Shown here: in pieces, positions 26,765 to 35,677 of the stretch
How the letters are laid out: each line of letters begins with the position of its first letter
How positions within the stretch are numbered: the stretch's first letter is position 1
Origin: Acidobacteriota bacterium
GTDB taxonomy: Bacteria > Acidobacteriota > Terriglobia > Acidiferrales > UBA7541
Length of the DNA stretch: 64,000 nucleotides
Assembly (NCBI GenBank): GCA_013289715.1
Contig: JABCZJ010000008.1
Location: 124,001 to 188,000 of the forward strand
Direction: 5' to 3'
Program-made: the position numbers and the translations under genes
The notes under the pieces: generated by a model
The model's database searches: none
Told to the model about the DNA's origin: nothing
Seen by the model: the letters and a program-made list of their open reading frames with translations, nothing else

Positions 26765-28480
26765 TTACTGCGCCGCTTCCACCTTCTTCAATGCCGGCTT
26801 CGGGATCTGCCAGATAATCCCCGAATCATCCGCATTGTTCGGATAGAATTGCGCCGACTTCTTCCCCGACGGCAGCAAAATAATATCCGCGCGCCGGTTG
26901 TAGGCGTACCAGGTTCCTTGACCGTTCCGCGCCCGCACCTTAGGAGCCGGGTTCGGATTGGTGCTCTCCAAGGTCTTCACTTCGGACTTCTCCATCGGGC
27001 GTTCCTTACCGTAGGCCGCCGTCTGAATTTTGTCCGCCGAAATTCCCTGGTCCACCAGATATTGCTTGATGCGCTCCACGCGCCGCTCGCTCAAATCCTG
27101 GTTATGTGGTTTCGAGCCGCGAATATCCGCATAAGCCTCGACCGAAAGTTTCGCATCGCCATCGTATTCCAGATATTTCTTGAATCCCGCCGCCAAGGTT
27201 GCGAGCTCCAGCTGCTGGCTCTTCACCAATCCCACCTGTGGGTTCTTCTTATCCGGATAATCCGTCGGGTAGAACACACTCTGCAACACCACTTCCGGGA
27301 TCGGTTCAATCGAGCCCGTCACATGGAACGCCGCAGTCTGTGTCGAAGACCCGCCGCAAACGTTCGTCGCCGTCAACGTGTAGCTTTTGCTCTCGTCCAC
27401 CGTTCCGATATCCGTCTTGGTCGGGTCCGCCTTCACGGTTTGGCTGCCGTTCAGATCCACTTTGCCGATCGGCGTGATTTCCGCCGAATCCGCATTCGAA
27501 GTGGTCCAAGTCAACGTCCCGGAATCATCCGTGATCACCTTGTCGCCGATCTTGCGGTAGTGCAATTCCGGCGGCGCCGCGCTCAGCGTAGCCACCACGG
27601 TCGTGTTGACGTTCACCGTCTCGGCTCCGGTCACCGTCCCGCCCGGTCCGACAGCGGTCAGAGTGTAAGTCGTCGTAGCGTGCGGTGAAACCGCCTGCGA
27701 TCCGCTGTTCGCCACTTTTCCGATGCCGTTGTCGTAGCTCACATCCACCGCGTCCGTCGTCGTCCATTCCAGATTCGTGCTCTGGCCGCAGTTGATGTTC
27801 GCCGTGGAATTGGTCACGGTAGCTTTCACCGGAGCGACCACCACGGTCGCGCTCGCAATCCCGGCATAAAAACGCGGCAGCGGCGCCTTCTTCGTCAAAT
27901 CCGCGTCGCGCTTCGACCAATCCGTCTCCACCTGCGAATTCTTTCCGACGTTGATTGAAGTCTTCTTCCCTGCCTCCACTTTCACGTCTCCCGACCACAA
28001 TTCCTTGCCCGCCCGCGTGATCGTCAGGTGATGCGTGCCCGGAGGTAGCAGCAATTCCTGCTTCCAGACCCAGAAGTCGTTGTCGAACTCATCCACATGG
28101 CCCACCAGATATCCCGGCGTCTTGCCGTTGGAAAGCACTGCAGCGCGCGGATCCGTTCCACTGATGTACACGCGGCCCCATGGGCCAGACACCTTGTCAC
28201 CGTACGCTTCCAGCGCCACCTTGAGGTCGGTGGTCTTGCCCGCCTCAATATTCACGTCCTGCGAGGAAATCTTGAAACCGTAGTTGACCACCACCACGGT
28301 GTGCTTGCCCGCAGCCAGTTTCATCGAGTGGCTGCCGTCGTTGATGGCATTCCCATCTACGAATACGTATGCCTGAGGCGGCGTTACCTTGATCTTCAGC
28401 TTCCCGTCTTGCGCGAAGCTGGCGCTCGCTAGCATCGCGAGGGCCACCGCGAGGGTGAAGACATATCCAATTCGTCGCAT
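26765..28480 (-). CDS. OmpA-family protein with PEGA and Ig-like domains
   Basis: This 571-aa exported protein has a signal peptide (about 1-23) and a PEGA-type domain (about 28-95, LKIKVTPPQAYVFVDGNAIN), with a second PEGA-like segment (about 100-175). Two Ig-like segments follow (about 215-295 and 300-385, both with LEWTT/LTWTTSNAD and SYTLTATN patterns). The C-terminal peptidoglycan-binding OmpA domain is at about 425-560 (VEAYADIRGSKPHNQDLSERR). It is probably an outer-membrane-to-peptidoglycan surface protein. The Ig-like pair looks duplicated. Confidence 0.87.
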   Translation of the reverse strand: MRRIGYVFTLAVALAMLASASFAQDGKLKIKVTPPQAYVFVDGNAINDGSHSMKLAAGKHTVVVVNYGFKISSQDVNIEAGKTTDLKVALEAYGDKVSGPWGRVYISGTDPRAAVLSNGKTPGYLVGHVDEFDNDFWVWKQELLLPPGTHHLTITRAGKELWSGDVKVEAGKKTSINVGKNSQVETDWSKRDADLTKKAPLPRFYAGIASATVVVAPVKATVTNSTANINCGQSTNLEWTTTDAVDVSYDNGIGKVANSGSQAVSPHATTTYTLTAVGPGGTVTGAETVNVNTTVVATLSAAPPELHYRKIGDKVITDDSGTLTWTTSNADSAEITPIGKVDLNGSQTVKADPTKTDIGTVDESKSYTLTATNVCGGSSTQTAAFHVTGSIEPIPEVVLQSVFYPTDYPDKKNPQVGLVKSQQLELATLAAGFKKYLEYDGDAKLSVEAYADIRGSKPHNQDLSERRVERIKQYLVDQGISADKIQTAAYGKERPMEKSEVKTLESTNPNPAPKVRARNGQGTWYAYNRRADIILLPSGKKSAQFYPNNADDSGIIWQIPKPALKKVEAAQ

Positions 28481-28761
28481 CTGTCTATCTCCTGACGATT
28501 TCTGTAGGCGAAATGAGAGGCCGCTTTCCGCGCCCGGTTCGGATAAGCGCTGGCTGGGACTGCTACGTTACTTTCCTAACCCCACTTGTGTCAATAACAT
28601 TGAAAGAAAAAAAGCGAAACCCTGGCAAACCAACTTGACTGCCACTCTATCAACTATTCATTCTCAAACCCGCGGCATTATACTGAAGGCTGCCCGCGAG
28701 CCATCGAGAATTATTGCCCGCGGGTGAGATTTTTTCGTACGCAGAATTACAAAAGCACTCC

Positions 28762-29118
28762 GTGCTCAACGACATCATCCTCGATCACTTCCGCGCCCCG
28801 CACAACGCCGGCGACCTCTTAGATGCCAGCGCGACAGTCGAAGTGACAAATCCCGTGTGCGGAGACGTCCTGCGCCTTGCCATTCGCCTGGAAGGCGGCC
28901 GCGTCGCCGCCGCCCGCTTCAAAACCCAAGGCTGCGTAGCCGCCATCGCCTGCAGCTCCGCGCTCACGGACCTGCTCATCGGTAAGTCCCCAGCCGACCT
29001 TCGCGCCATCACCCCGCAACAAGTCTCCGAATACCTGGGCACTTTACCCCCCGCCACCTTCCACGCCGCCCAACTCTGCACCGACGCCGTCGCCACCCTC
29101 CTAAAAAAAATCACCTGA
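28762..29118 (+). CDS. IscU/SufU-like iron-sulfur scaffold protein
   Basis: The product (118 aa from GTG 28762) aligns with IscU/SufU: VLNDIILDHFRAPHNAG at the start, then cysteines in NPVCGD, TQGCVAAIACSS and LCTDAV, the three cluster-ligand positions. An extra cysteine sits in AIACSS. The D after VCG fits the cluster-transfer aspartate. A TTG at 28714 would add 16 residues not seen in the family; neither start has a good ribosome site. No cysteine desulfurase is adjacent. Confidence 0.82.
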   Translation: MLNDIILDHFRAPHNAGDLLDASATVEVTNPVCGDVLRLAIRLEGGRVAAARFKTQGCVAAIACSSALTDLLIGKSPADLRAITPQQVSEYLGTLPPATFHAAQLCTDAVATLLKKIT

Positions 29119-29137
29119 CCGGTTCATCCACCTCGTC

Positions 29138-29241
29138 GTCATCCTGAGTCGAGCGCCTTTGCTTCACGCCGGGCGAAGGATCTCTTCTGCCTGATCTGCG
29201 TTCTCCGCCTCTCTCCGTGACCTCTGTGTCAAATCTTCGAT
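29138..29241 (+). repeat. Composite intergenic repeat (CATCCTGAG...GAAGGATCTC plus CTCTGTG...CAAATC)
   Basis: GTCATCCTGAGTCGAGCGCC, then CGGGCGAAGGATCTC, followed by CGTGACCTCTGTGTCAAATC. Both parts match the elements at 21.38, 30.75 and 39.62 kb in order and strand. The element fills the gap between the IscU-like and MocA-like genes. Confidence 0.8.
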
Positions 29242-29264
29242 CGCTCATACCAAAACACGCTTCG

Positions 29265-29849
29265 CTAACGCCCGATCGCCTTGCGCACCGTCTCCGGATC
29301 ATTCAAGTTCAAAATCACCCCCTCTTCCTCCGTCTCCACCTCCCTCACGGCGCGTGCGTGATTCCAAACCACGTGTCGCGCGCCGACCTCAGCCGGCGCC
29401 GCCAGCAATTCCTCGTACAACTCAGCCGCGAACAGTACCGGATGCCCCCGCCGCCCGTGATATTTCGGCAACGCAATCAATTTTCCGCCCGAATCAAACG
29501 CCGCAATCAAAGCCGCGACCAAATGCGCCGAAAGCAAAGGGTGATCTACCGGACAAACTAAAATCCCCTGCGTCCCGCCCGCCGGCAAACTCCGTATCGC
29601 CGCATGAAGCGAAGAAAGCTGCCCGGTCGGCCAATCCGCGTTCACTACAATCGATGACGGATCAATTTTCAAATTCGCCCGAATCCCCTCCGCACCCGCG
29701 CCCAACACCACGCGCGTAATCCCCACGCGCGGATGTCGCGTCGCCGCAATCAAATGTTCAACGAAAGTAGATCCTTGGAAGGGAACCAGCGCCTTCGGCT
29801 GGCCCATCCGCTTGGATTCTCCAGCAGCGAGGATCGCGGCGGCCAGCAT
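29265..29849 (-). CDS. MocA/MobA-like nucleotidyltransferase
   Basis: This 194-aa protein has the NTP-transferase motif AAILAAGESKRMGQPKALVPF at the start and later VCPVDHPLLSAHLV, matching molybdenum cofactor cytidylyl-/guanylyltransferase-like proteins (MocA branch). It lies 6 bp after the XdhC-family gene, and XdhC plus MocA are usually needed to mature molybdenum hydroxylases with MCD cofactor. No hydroxylase is in the window, so the target is elsewhere. Confidence 0.88.
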   Translation of the reverse strand: MLAAAILAAGESKRMGQPKALVPFQGSTFVEHLIAATRHPRVGITRVVLGAGAEGIRANLKIDPSSIVVNADWPTGQLSSLHAAIRSLPAGGTQGILVCPVDHPLLSAHLVAALIAAFDSGGKLIALPKYHGRRGHPVLFAAELYEELLAAPAEVGARHVVWNHARAVREVETEEEGVILNLNDPETVRKAIGR

Positions 29850-29855
29850 GGCAGA

Positions 29856-30695
29856 TCACTCACCCAGCAGATGCGCAGCTTCTGAAATCTTGATGGATTT
29901 GTTCGGCAGTCCCGTCGCGTTGCGCCGCACCGCGATCAGCTCCGCCGTAATGCTCACCGCAATCTCTTCGGGCGTCAGCGCCCCGATGTCCAGTCCGACC
30001 GGTGCATGCACGCGCTCGAATTGCCCTGCGGAAAATCCTTCTGTCTCAAGCGCCTTGTACACCGCAATCACCTTGCGCTTGCTGCCCATCATCCCGATAT
30101 AACGCGGCGTGAACCCGCGCGCTTCCGTCCCCACCGCCCAGGCCAGCACGCGCATGTCGCCGCTATGCCCGCGGGTCACAATCAGCAGATAACACGAAGA
30201 ATTCGGCTGGATTTTTTCGAACGCCTCGTCGTAAGACCTGTAAATCTCCGATGCCATCGGAAATCGTTCAACATTTGCGAAGGCCTCGCGGTCATCCACG
30301 ATCACAATTTTAAATCCCGCCTGATGCGCCAGCGGCGCCACCGCCGTCGAAACGTGCCCGCCGCCAAAGATATAGAGCACCGGCTGCGGCAATATCGGCT
30401 CCACAAAAATTTCCAAAGTTCCCCCGCAAATCAATCCCGCGTCGTAACGCGCGTCCTGATTCAAATTGAAAATCATCTTCCGCGGCTGCTCCGCCACAAT
30501 CACTTCCTTCGCTGCCGCCCACACCTCCGCTTCCACACACCCGCCGCCCACCGTCCCCACAATCGACCCATCATCGCGCACCAGCATCCGCGAACTCTCG
30601 TAGCTCGGGATCGACCCGTTCGTATGCACAATCGTAGCCAGCGCCCCGCGCTCGCCCTCCCGTCGCATCCTCACCACTTCTTCAAATATATCCAT
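29856..30695 (-). CDS. XdhC/CoxI-family molybdoenzyme maturation protein
   Basis: This 279-aa protein has the N-terminal XdhC_CoxI domain (ALATIVHTNGSIPSYESSRM, IVGTVGGGCVEAEVW) and C-terminal Rossmann domain (LYIFGGGHVSTAVAPLAHQAGFKIVIVDDRE). XdhC-type proteins bind Moco and insert it into xanthine dehydrogenase-like enzymes. ATG 30695 is preferred over an earlier frame extension. It pairs with the MocA-like gene 6 bp downstream. Confidence 0.9.
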   Translation of the reverse strand: MDIFEEVVRMRREGERGALATIVHTNGSIPSYESSRMLVRDDGSIVGTVGGGCVEAEVWAAAKEVIVAEQPRKMIFNLNQDARYDAGLICGGTLEIFVEPILPQPVLYIFGGGHVSTAVAPLAHQAGFKIVIVDDREAFANVERFPMASEIYRSYDEAFEKIQPNSSCYLLIVTRGHSGDMRVLAWAVGTEARGFTPRYIGMMGSKRKVIAVYKALETEGFSAGQFERVHAPVGLDIGALTPEEIAVSITAELIAVRRNATGLPNKSIKISEAAHLLGE

Positions 30696-30751
30696 CGTCC
30701 TCACGTCCAGGCACCACCAATTCCTCAAACAGAGCGATTACGCCTGCGCCT

Positions 30752-30857
30752 CGTCATCCTGAGTCCGGAGCCTTGGCCTCGAGCCGGGCGAAGGATCTCT
30801 TCCGGTTTCTCTGTGTTCTCCGGTTTTCCTCTGTGCCCTCAGTGTTAAGTCTTTCGC
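30752..30857 (+). repeat. Composite intergenic repeat (CATCCTGAG...GAAGGATCTC plus CTCTGTG...GTTAAGTC)
   Basis: GTCATCCTGAGTCCGGAGCC, a short core, then GGGCGAAGGATCTCTTCC is followed by TTCTCTGTGTTCTCC, then CTCTGTGCCCTCAGTGTTAAG. It has the same two-part order and strand as the copies at 21.38, 29.14 and 39.62 kb. The rest of the 319-bp gap (to 31014) shows nothing else. Confidence 0.8.
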
Positions 30858-31014
30858 ACTCCTCAGCCGCGCCACAAGCCAATAAGATACCGCACACACC
30901 AACCCGACGGTATCCAAACTTTGGGGAAATGAGAATTCGCGCGAGCGCGGGAACCTCTCTCCCGCGAAAACCTCCGTGCGTGCGATACGACCTGCGGCGC
31001 CGCCTTTAGCGCCC

Positions 31015-31431
31015 CTACCCGCGCGGCATGATCAACCGCCGCGCGCACAGCGTCACAGCTTCTGAAATCCGCAACACCTCGTGCTGCATCGCCGTCTGCC
31101 ACTTTTGCAACGCGTCTTTCTCCTGCTGCACTCCCGTCAGGTTGCGGTTCATGCGCTCCATATACTGCCGCGTCACTCGCTCCATCTCGCTCTGCAGCAA
31201 AGGATTTTTCTCGGCGCGACGCGTCCAGTATTCCTCAAACTTCTTGCGCTGCTCCACTTCGCATGCCGCGAGCGCCGACTGCCGTTGCGCGGAGTCCTGC
31301 AAAATGTCCCCCAGCGGAATTCCCGCAGCGCTCAGCGCCATCAGCACCGACGCGCGCTTCACCTCGTCGCCCAGTCCCCGCAGATGATCGTTGCTGAGCG
31401 TCTCGACCACTTTCGTGATGCTGTAGCCCAT
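31015..31431 (-). CDS. Hypothetical coiled-coil protein; probably 3' part of a frameshifted gene
   Basis: This 138-aa product begins MGYSITKVVETLSNDHLRGL and is mostly charged helix (EYWTRRAEKNPLLQSEMERV). The ATG has no ribosome site. In the other frame just upstream (to 31694), the reading ends LLLREDMYRTAGIMN at the same point. Inserting one C in the run at 31435-31437 would join the two into one ~220-aa protein reading ...GIMN-PRMGYSITK. The start is therefore probably not genuine. I do not recognise a named family. Confidence 0.6.
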   Translation of the reverse strand: MGYSITKVVETLSNDHLRGLGDEVKRASVLMALSAAGIPLGDILQDSAQRQSALAACEVEQRKKFEEYWTRRAEKNPLLQSEMERVTRQYMERMNRNLTGVQQEKDALQKWQTAMQHEVLRISEAVTLCARRLIMPRG

Positions 31432-31956
31432 TCGCGGTTCATGATCCCCGCCGTCCGGTACATATCTTCCCGAAGCAGCAGATCTCCCCGTGAAGGCGCC
31501 GAAGTCGTGTCACCAGCCATGCCCGGCGAATCGTGCGCTGCGCTGATCGCTCCCGGCGAGCCCGTGCGCGCTCCGTTCGCACCGTCTTTTTCTTGCATCG
31601 CCTTTCTCGGCTCCGGCGGCCCTCGGGTCGTACTCTCTATGCCAACCACATCGGCCACAATTGAAACGGGTTGAATCCCTCGAGCCCCGCGCATGCCATT
31701 TCGTAATGTTTCGACCGTCGTGCGGGCCTCGGTTTTCTGACGATGCGATGAGCATGGTCATCCTGCCTGCCCTGAGTGATCTTGCGAAGGGAGGCCAGCA
31801 CCGTTGCCGCAAGCCGGCCGAAGAAGCTTTCCGGCGTTTTCTGCGTTCTTCGCTATTCCCTATGCCCTCCGGGTTCAATCCTTGCGCGTCCCCGTCTTCC
31901 CACCTTGTGTACCGAACTGGAACTTTGTAGCATGGCCGCCGCGCCACGGAGACCCC
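31432..31956. other. Intergenic region with probable gene remnant and repeats
   Basis: The first ~260 bp probably belong to the 5' part of the frameshifted gene on the minus strand (reading through 31694). About 31755-31885 is a diverged copy of the composite repeat: GTCATCCTGCCTGCCCTGAG, then TTCTGCGTTCTTCGC and CCCTCCGGGTTCAATCC. The upstream frame of the following ABC gene through this repeat is rejected as coding. Confidence 0.5.
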
Positions 31957-34710
31957 ATGCCCACGCGTCGCACCCAACCCGTTGCAACCTGGCTCGTCGG
32001 CACCCAGGAATCGTGCGAAATCGTCGTGAAGGATCCCGCCGTCTCCGCGCGTCACTGCCGCCTCAGCCGATACCCCGACGGCCACTTCGAAATCGAAGAC
32101 CTCGGCTCAACCAACGGCACCTACGTCAACGGCCGACCGCTCCTCGCCAACACGTCCGTTGACGTCTCCGCCGAACAACGCATCACCCTCGGACCGAACG
32201 TCACATTCCCCTGGCCGGCGCAATCCTCTGCGCAACCGACGCCGCAAATATTTGCAGACACCGCCCCCGGTACGCGTGTAATCCGCGTAGGCCGCGCGCC
32301 AGAATGCGATGTAATTCTCGACTACGGCGTCGTCTCCCGCGAACACGCACGCATCATCGAAAGCGCCGGCCATTACGCCATCGAAGATCTGCACTCGATG
32401 AATGGCACCGCGCTGAACCAACTCCACAATCGCATTTCCACGCGCGTAACCATCCGGCCCGAAGACGAAGTCTATTTCGGCTCCTTCAAAATAAAAGTTT
32501 CACGCCTTCTCTCCGCACGCGGCGCGATCGTCGGCGAAGCAGTCTGCGAACCGGTCAGCTTCCAGGGCGGCTCGATCCTGCTCGGCCGCGATCCGCAATG
32601 CGATCAACCTCTCAGCAGCCCGCTGATTTCCTGGCATCACGCCCAAATCTCGCGCAGCCCGCAGGGAATTTTCGTCGAAGACCTAGGCTCGCTCAACGGC
32701 ACATTCGTCAACAGCGAACGCATTCAAGGCAAAGTCCAAGTCGCCCCCGGCCAGGAAATCAGCCTCGCCAGTTTTCGTTTTCAAGTTCGCGCCGACGGCC
32801 GTCTCGAACGCCGCGAAAATCACGGCAATGTTTCCATCGAAGCCGCCCAAATTACAGTCAACGCTCCAGACGGCACGCGCCTCCTCGATCCCATCTCGCT
32901 CACCGTGTACCCGAGCGAACTCGTCGCGCTGATGGGCCCCGCCGGCTCCGGCAAAACCACGCTGCTCAAAGCGCTCAACGGCTACACCCCGCCCGCCTCC
33001 GGCAAAGTCCTCTTCAACGGCACGAATCTCTACCGCTACTACGATTTGTTCCGCCAGCAAATGGGCTACGTTCCGCAGGACGACATCGTCCACCCCGATC
33101 TCACCGTCCGCGAAGCTCTCTATTTTTCCGCCAAACTGCGCACCGACCTCTCCGACGCCGAAATCGAAAAGCGCATTGACAGCCTCATCGAACAACTCGG
33201 CATTCGCGACAAAAAGAATTCCCGCATCGGCTCGCCCGAACGCAAAGTCCTCAGCGGCGGCCAACGCAAACGCGTCAACATCGCCATGGAGCTGATCACC
33301 GACACGCCGCTCCTTTTTCTCGACGAGCCTACCTCCGGCCTCTCCTCCTACGACGCCGAAGGCGTAATCGAACTCCTCAAGCGCCTAGCCCGCGACGGAA
33401 AAACCATCATCACCACCATCCACCAGCCCAGCATCAATATCTTCCGCAAGTTCGACGACCTCATCATGATCTCCCGCGATTCCGGCGGCCCCGGTGCTAT
33501 GGCCTATTTCGGCCCCGCCTATCCCGATTCCATCCGGTTTTTTCGCCCGCGCCCCGCTGGCGATACAGCTCCCGCCGACGGCCACGACCTCATCCCGGAA
33601 ATGCTGCTCACCGGACTAAACAGCGCCCCTACGCCCGAATGGTGCGGCCGCTTCGCCAAATCCGAATACCACAAACAATTCATCGTGGACCGCGCCGGAA
33701 AAGTCCCCGAAGGCGCATCGCAAGCCCGGCCCTCGACCACCCGCCGCTTCAGTGCCAAGCAGTGGGTCCAACTCGTCCGCCGCAACCTGATCCTGAAGTT
33801 CCGCGACCGCGCCCAGTTCGTGATCCTCGCTCTGCAAGCCCCGCTCTTCGCCTTCCTGATCGTCCTGATTTTCGGCGCGCTGAAAGAGCCGCCAAACTTG
33901 AACGCGCCGGGAGCAATCCCAACCATGGCTGCCGCGAAAGTTTTCAGCGAGCTAGGCGGCAGCATCGCCGAAATCGAATTCCTCATGGTCGTCGCCGCCA
34001 TCTGGTTCGGCTGCAACAACGCCGCCCGCGACATCGTCGGCGAATGGACTGTCTACCAGCGCGAGCGCATGGTAAACCTAAAGCTTCCGTCCTACGCCTT
34101 CTCGAAATTTGCAGTTCTGTGCGGGTTGTGCGTGTTCCAATGCCTGCTGCTTCTGGGGATCGTCACAATCTTCTGCGGTTTGAAAGGGAACTTCTTTGAA
34201 ACGCTGGCGGTCCTCACGCTCTCTTCGTTAGTCGGCGCCGCGCTAGGCTTGGCAATTTCCGCCCGCAGCAGCACCACCGAGAGCGCCATCGCTCTGTTGC
34301 CGATCGTCCTGCTACCAATCCTGGCCCTAGGCGGAGGAGTCCGCGCCGCCTACAAAATGCCCACCCCTGCCCGCTGGATCAGCACGCTCGTCCCCTCACG
34401 CTGGGCCTTCGAGCGCAACGTGGTAAACGAAGCCCGCGCCCACGACTGCGGCTATCCCCCAGGCGCTGAAATGTGGGACGCCTGCCCCACCGGCGGCAAA
34501 GGCGTAGACGCCGCCACAATGGTTGTCCCCGAAGCAGTAACCGGCCCCGCAGACGATCGCCAACCGGCCCCGCGCCCCAGCGGCACAGAAAATCTCCGCT
34601 ACTCGTTCACTCAAACGATAGCCGCACTAGGCGCGATGTTGGCAACCCTACTAGCCGCGGTCCTGGTATCTCTGAAATCCCGCGACGTCCACTCGCGCCA
34701 TGCCCAGTGA
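31957..34710 (+). CDS. ABCG-type transporter with three N-terminal FHA domains
   Basis: The 917-aa single polypeptide begins with three FHA domains (about 1-90, 100-190, 200-290), each with the phosphothreonine-binding S-x-x-H and an NGT loop (SARH/GSTNGTYVN; SREH/HSMNGTALN; SWHH/GSLNGTFVN). The ABC domain follows (Walker A GPAGSGKTT at about 326-334, signature LSGGQRKR at about 432, LLFLDEPTSGL). An ABC2-type membrane domain makes up about 600-917. ATPase-before-membrane order is the ABCG/White half-transporter type. ATG 31957 has GGAG upstream. The FHA domains suggest control by the Ser/Thr kinases of the genome. The substrate is unknown. Confidence 0.9.
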   Translation: MPTRRTQPVATWLVGTQESCEIVVKDPAVSARHCRLSRYPDGHFEIEDLGSTNGTYVNGRPLLANTSVDVSAEQRITLGPNVTFPWPAQSSAQPTPQIFADTAPGTRVIRVGRAPECDVILDYGVVSREHARIIESAGHYAIEDLHSMNGTALNQLHNRISTRVTIRPEDEVYFGSFKIKVSRLLSARGAIVGEAVCEPVSFQGGSILLGRDPQCDQPLSSPLISWHHAQISRSPQGIFVEDLGSLNGTFVNSERIQGKVQVAPGQEISLASFRFQVRADGRLERRENHGNVSIEAAQITVNAPDGTRLLDPISLTVYPSELVALMGPAGSGKTTLLKALNGYTPPASGKVLFNGTNLYRYYDLFRQQMGYVPQDDIVHPDLTVREALYFSAKLRTDLSDAEIEKRIDSLIEQLGIRDKKNSRIGSPERKVLSGGQRKRVNIAMELITDTPLLFLDEPTSGLSSYDAEGVIELLKRLARDGKTIITTIHQPSINIFRKFDDLIMISRDSGGPGAMAYFGPAYPDSIRFFRPRPAGDTAPADGHDLIPEMLLTGLNSAPTPEWCGRFAKSEYHKQFIVDRAGKVPEGASQARPSTTRRFSAKQWVQLVRRNLILKFRDRAQFVILALQAPLFAFLIVLIFGALKEPPNLNAPGAIPTMAAAKVFSELGGSIAEIEFLMVVAAIWFGCNNAARDIVGEWTVYQRERMVNLKLPSYAFSKFAVLCGLCVFQCLLLLGIVTIFCGLKGNFFETLAVLTLSSLVGAALGLAISARSSTTESAIALLPIVLLPILALGGGVRAAYKMPTPARWISTLVPSRWAFERNVVNEARAHDCGYPPGAEMWDACPTGGKGVDAATMVVPEAVTGPADDRQPAPRPSGTENLRYSFTQTIAALGAMLATLLAAVLVSLKSRDVHSRHAQ

Positions 34711-34736
34711 ACGCCACGAGGCGCGGCCGCACTCAT

Positions 34737-34984
34737 CGTGGCACGCCCACAATCTTGCCTGTGCGCTTAGGTTTTCCTAGCGCCGGCGTCGCGCCGGCTC
34801 TGTTGCCTTTGAATTTGTAGCGGCCGGTTCGGGTTTGTCGAGCCGGGCAGGCCGTAGCGCTTGACGTTGCTATTGAATTTGTAGGCGCACGGCATGCCGT
34901 GCCCGCGTCCGCCCAGGCACGCTCAGTCTTGCTCAGACTTTTCTCCACAGTTCCTCTGTGCCTTCTGTGTTAAATCTTTGATCG
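34737..34984 (+). repeat. Four-unit palindromic mosaic plus CTCTGTG repeat
   Basis: The gap holds, in order, GGCACGCCCACAATCTTGCC, GCGCCGGCGTCGCGCCGGC, GGCCGGTTCGGG...CGAGCCGGGCAGGCC, and a 16-bp palindrome GCACGGCATGCCGTGC (34887-34902). Linkers read TTGCCTTTGAATTTGTAG and TTGACGTTGCTATTGAATTT. At 34921-34984 comes CTCAGTCTTGCTCAGAC, then CTCTGTGCCTTCTGTG, then TTAAATCTTTG. This is the richest repeat mosaic in the window. Confidence 0.8.
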
Positions 34985-35057
34985 TTCCACAAATCGTCCT
35001 GAAACGATTCGCCCACCCCCATCACTACTTAAAGTAGCCACAACCGCCGGAGGAAAA

Positions 35058-35219
35058 GTGTTCTGGATTATCGCGTTCCTATTCGTAGTCGTAGCCGTAG
35101 CCTACGAAGCCTTCCAAGCCCTAAACCGCTTTGCGTGCCTAACACGCGACGACATCCCCAAATCCCAAAAACAATCCCACAACACCCGCCCAAACCTAAC
35201 CTCACCCCTACTCCCGTAA
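35058..35219 (+). CDS. Small membrane protein (53 aa)
   Basis: GTG at 35058 has a strong GGAGGAAAA site directly upstream. The product begins with a hydrophobic helix (FWIIAFLFVVVAVAYEAF) and a polar Asn/Gln/Pro-rich tail. Its last 12 bp overlap the 3' end of the convergent CHY zinc-finger gene. No family is recognised. The ribosome site is what supports it. Confidence 0.55.
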   Translation: MFWIIAFLFVVVAVAYEAFQALNRFACLTRDDIPKSQKQSHNTRPNLTSPLLP

Positions 35220-35549
35220 CCCCGCGCCGACCTCAAAATAAAATTGATAATGTTTGCGGCATCCCGGATTGAATCCAGCCCCACACGCCGGACAACGCGA
35301 CTCGCACTCCATATACTCCCGAATCGTCAACTCCGCGCCGCAACCCCCACAAAGTATCGCCGCGCAATCCCACTCGGCAACCGGCCACAGCACGATCGCA
35401 TGCCCAGCCAGCTCGTTATGACAATCCTTGCAAGCGTAATATTCCCCGCAACACTTCATCTTGATCGCGATGATGTCCGTCGCCCCGTGATAATGTCCGC
35501 AGCGCGTCTGCGCATCCACATCCACGCCGCGCACCTGTGGTAAATTCAT
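35208..35549 (-). CDS. CHY-type zinc finger protein
   Basis: This 113-aa protein has the CHY zinc-finger pattern: TRCGHYHGATDIIAIKMKCC, then YYACKDCHNELAGH, then CGGCGAELTIREYME and CPACGAGFNPGC. Nine or more Cys and His residues should bind three zinc ions. Bacterial CHY proteins are small cytoplasmic proteins of unknown role, related to the yeast Hot13 family used in mitochondrial redox. It is convergent with the 53-aa ORF and divergent from dipZ. Confidence 0.88.
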   Translation of the reverse strand: MNLPQVRGVDVDAQTRCGHYHGATDIIAIKMKCCGEYYACKDCHNELAGHAIVLWPVAEWDCAAILCGGCGAELTIREYMECESRCPACGAGFNPGCRKHYQFYFEVGAGLRE

Positions 35550-35677
35550 TTTCGCGTCACCCGTCTGCCGACGAGATTACCGCAGCCGGCAATCCAATCG
35601 GCCCCATGCGAACGTACTATATTCAGGTGGCACCGCATTTTCGCGCCGCCCCACATCAATTCGGCAAGCACTGAACC

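Noticed and set aside
31804..31956. Upstream extension of the FHA-ABC gene
   Set aside because: It runs through a diverged repeat copy and lacks a ribosome site; ATG 31957 has GGAG upstream and begins the first FHA domain.
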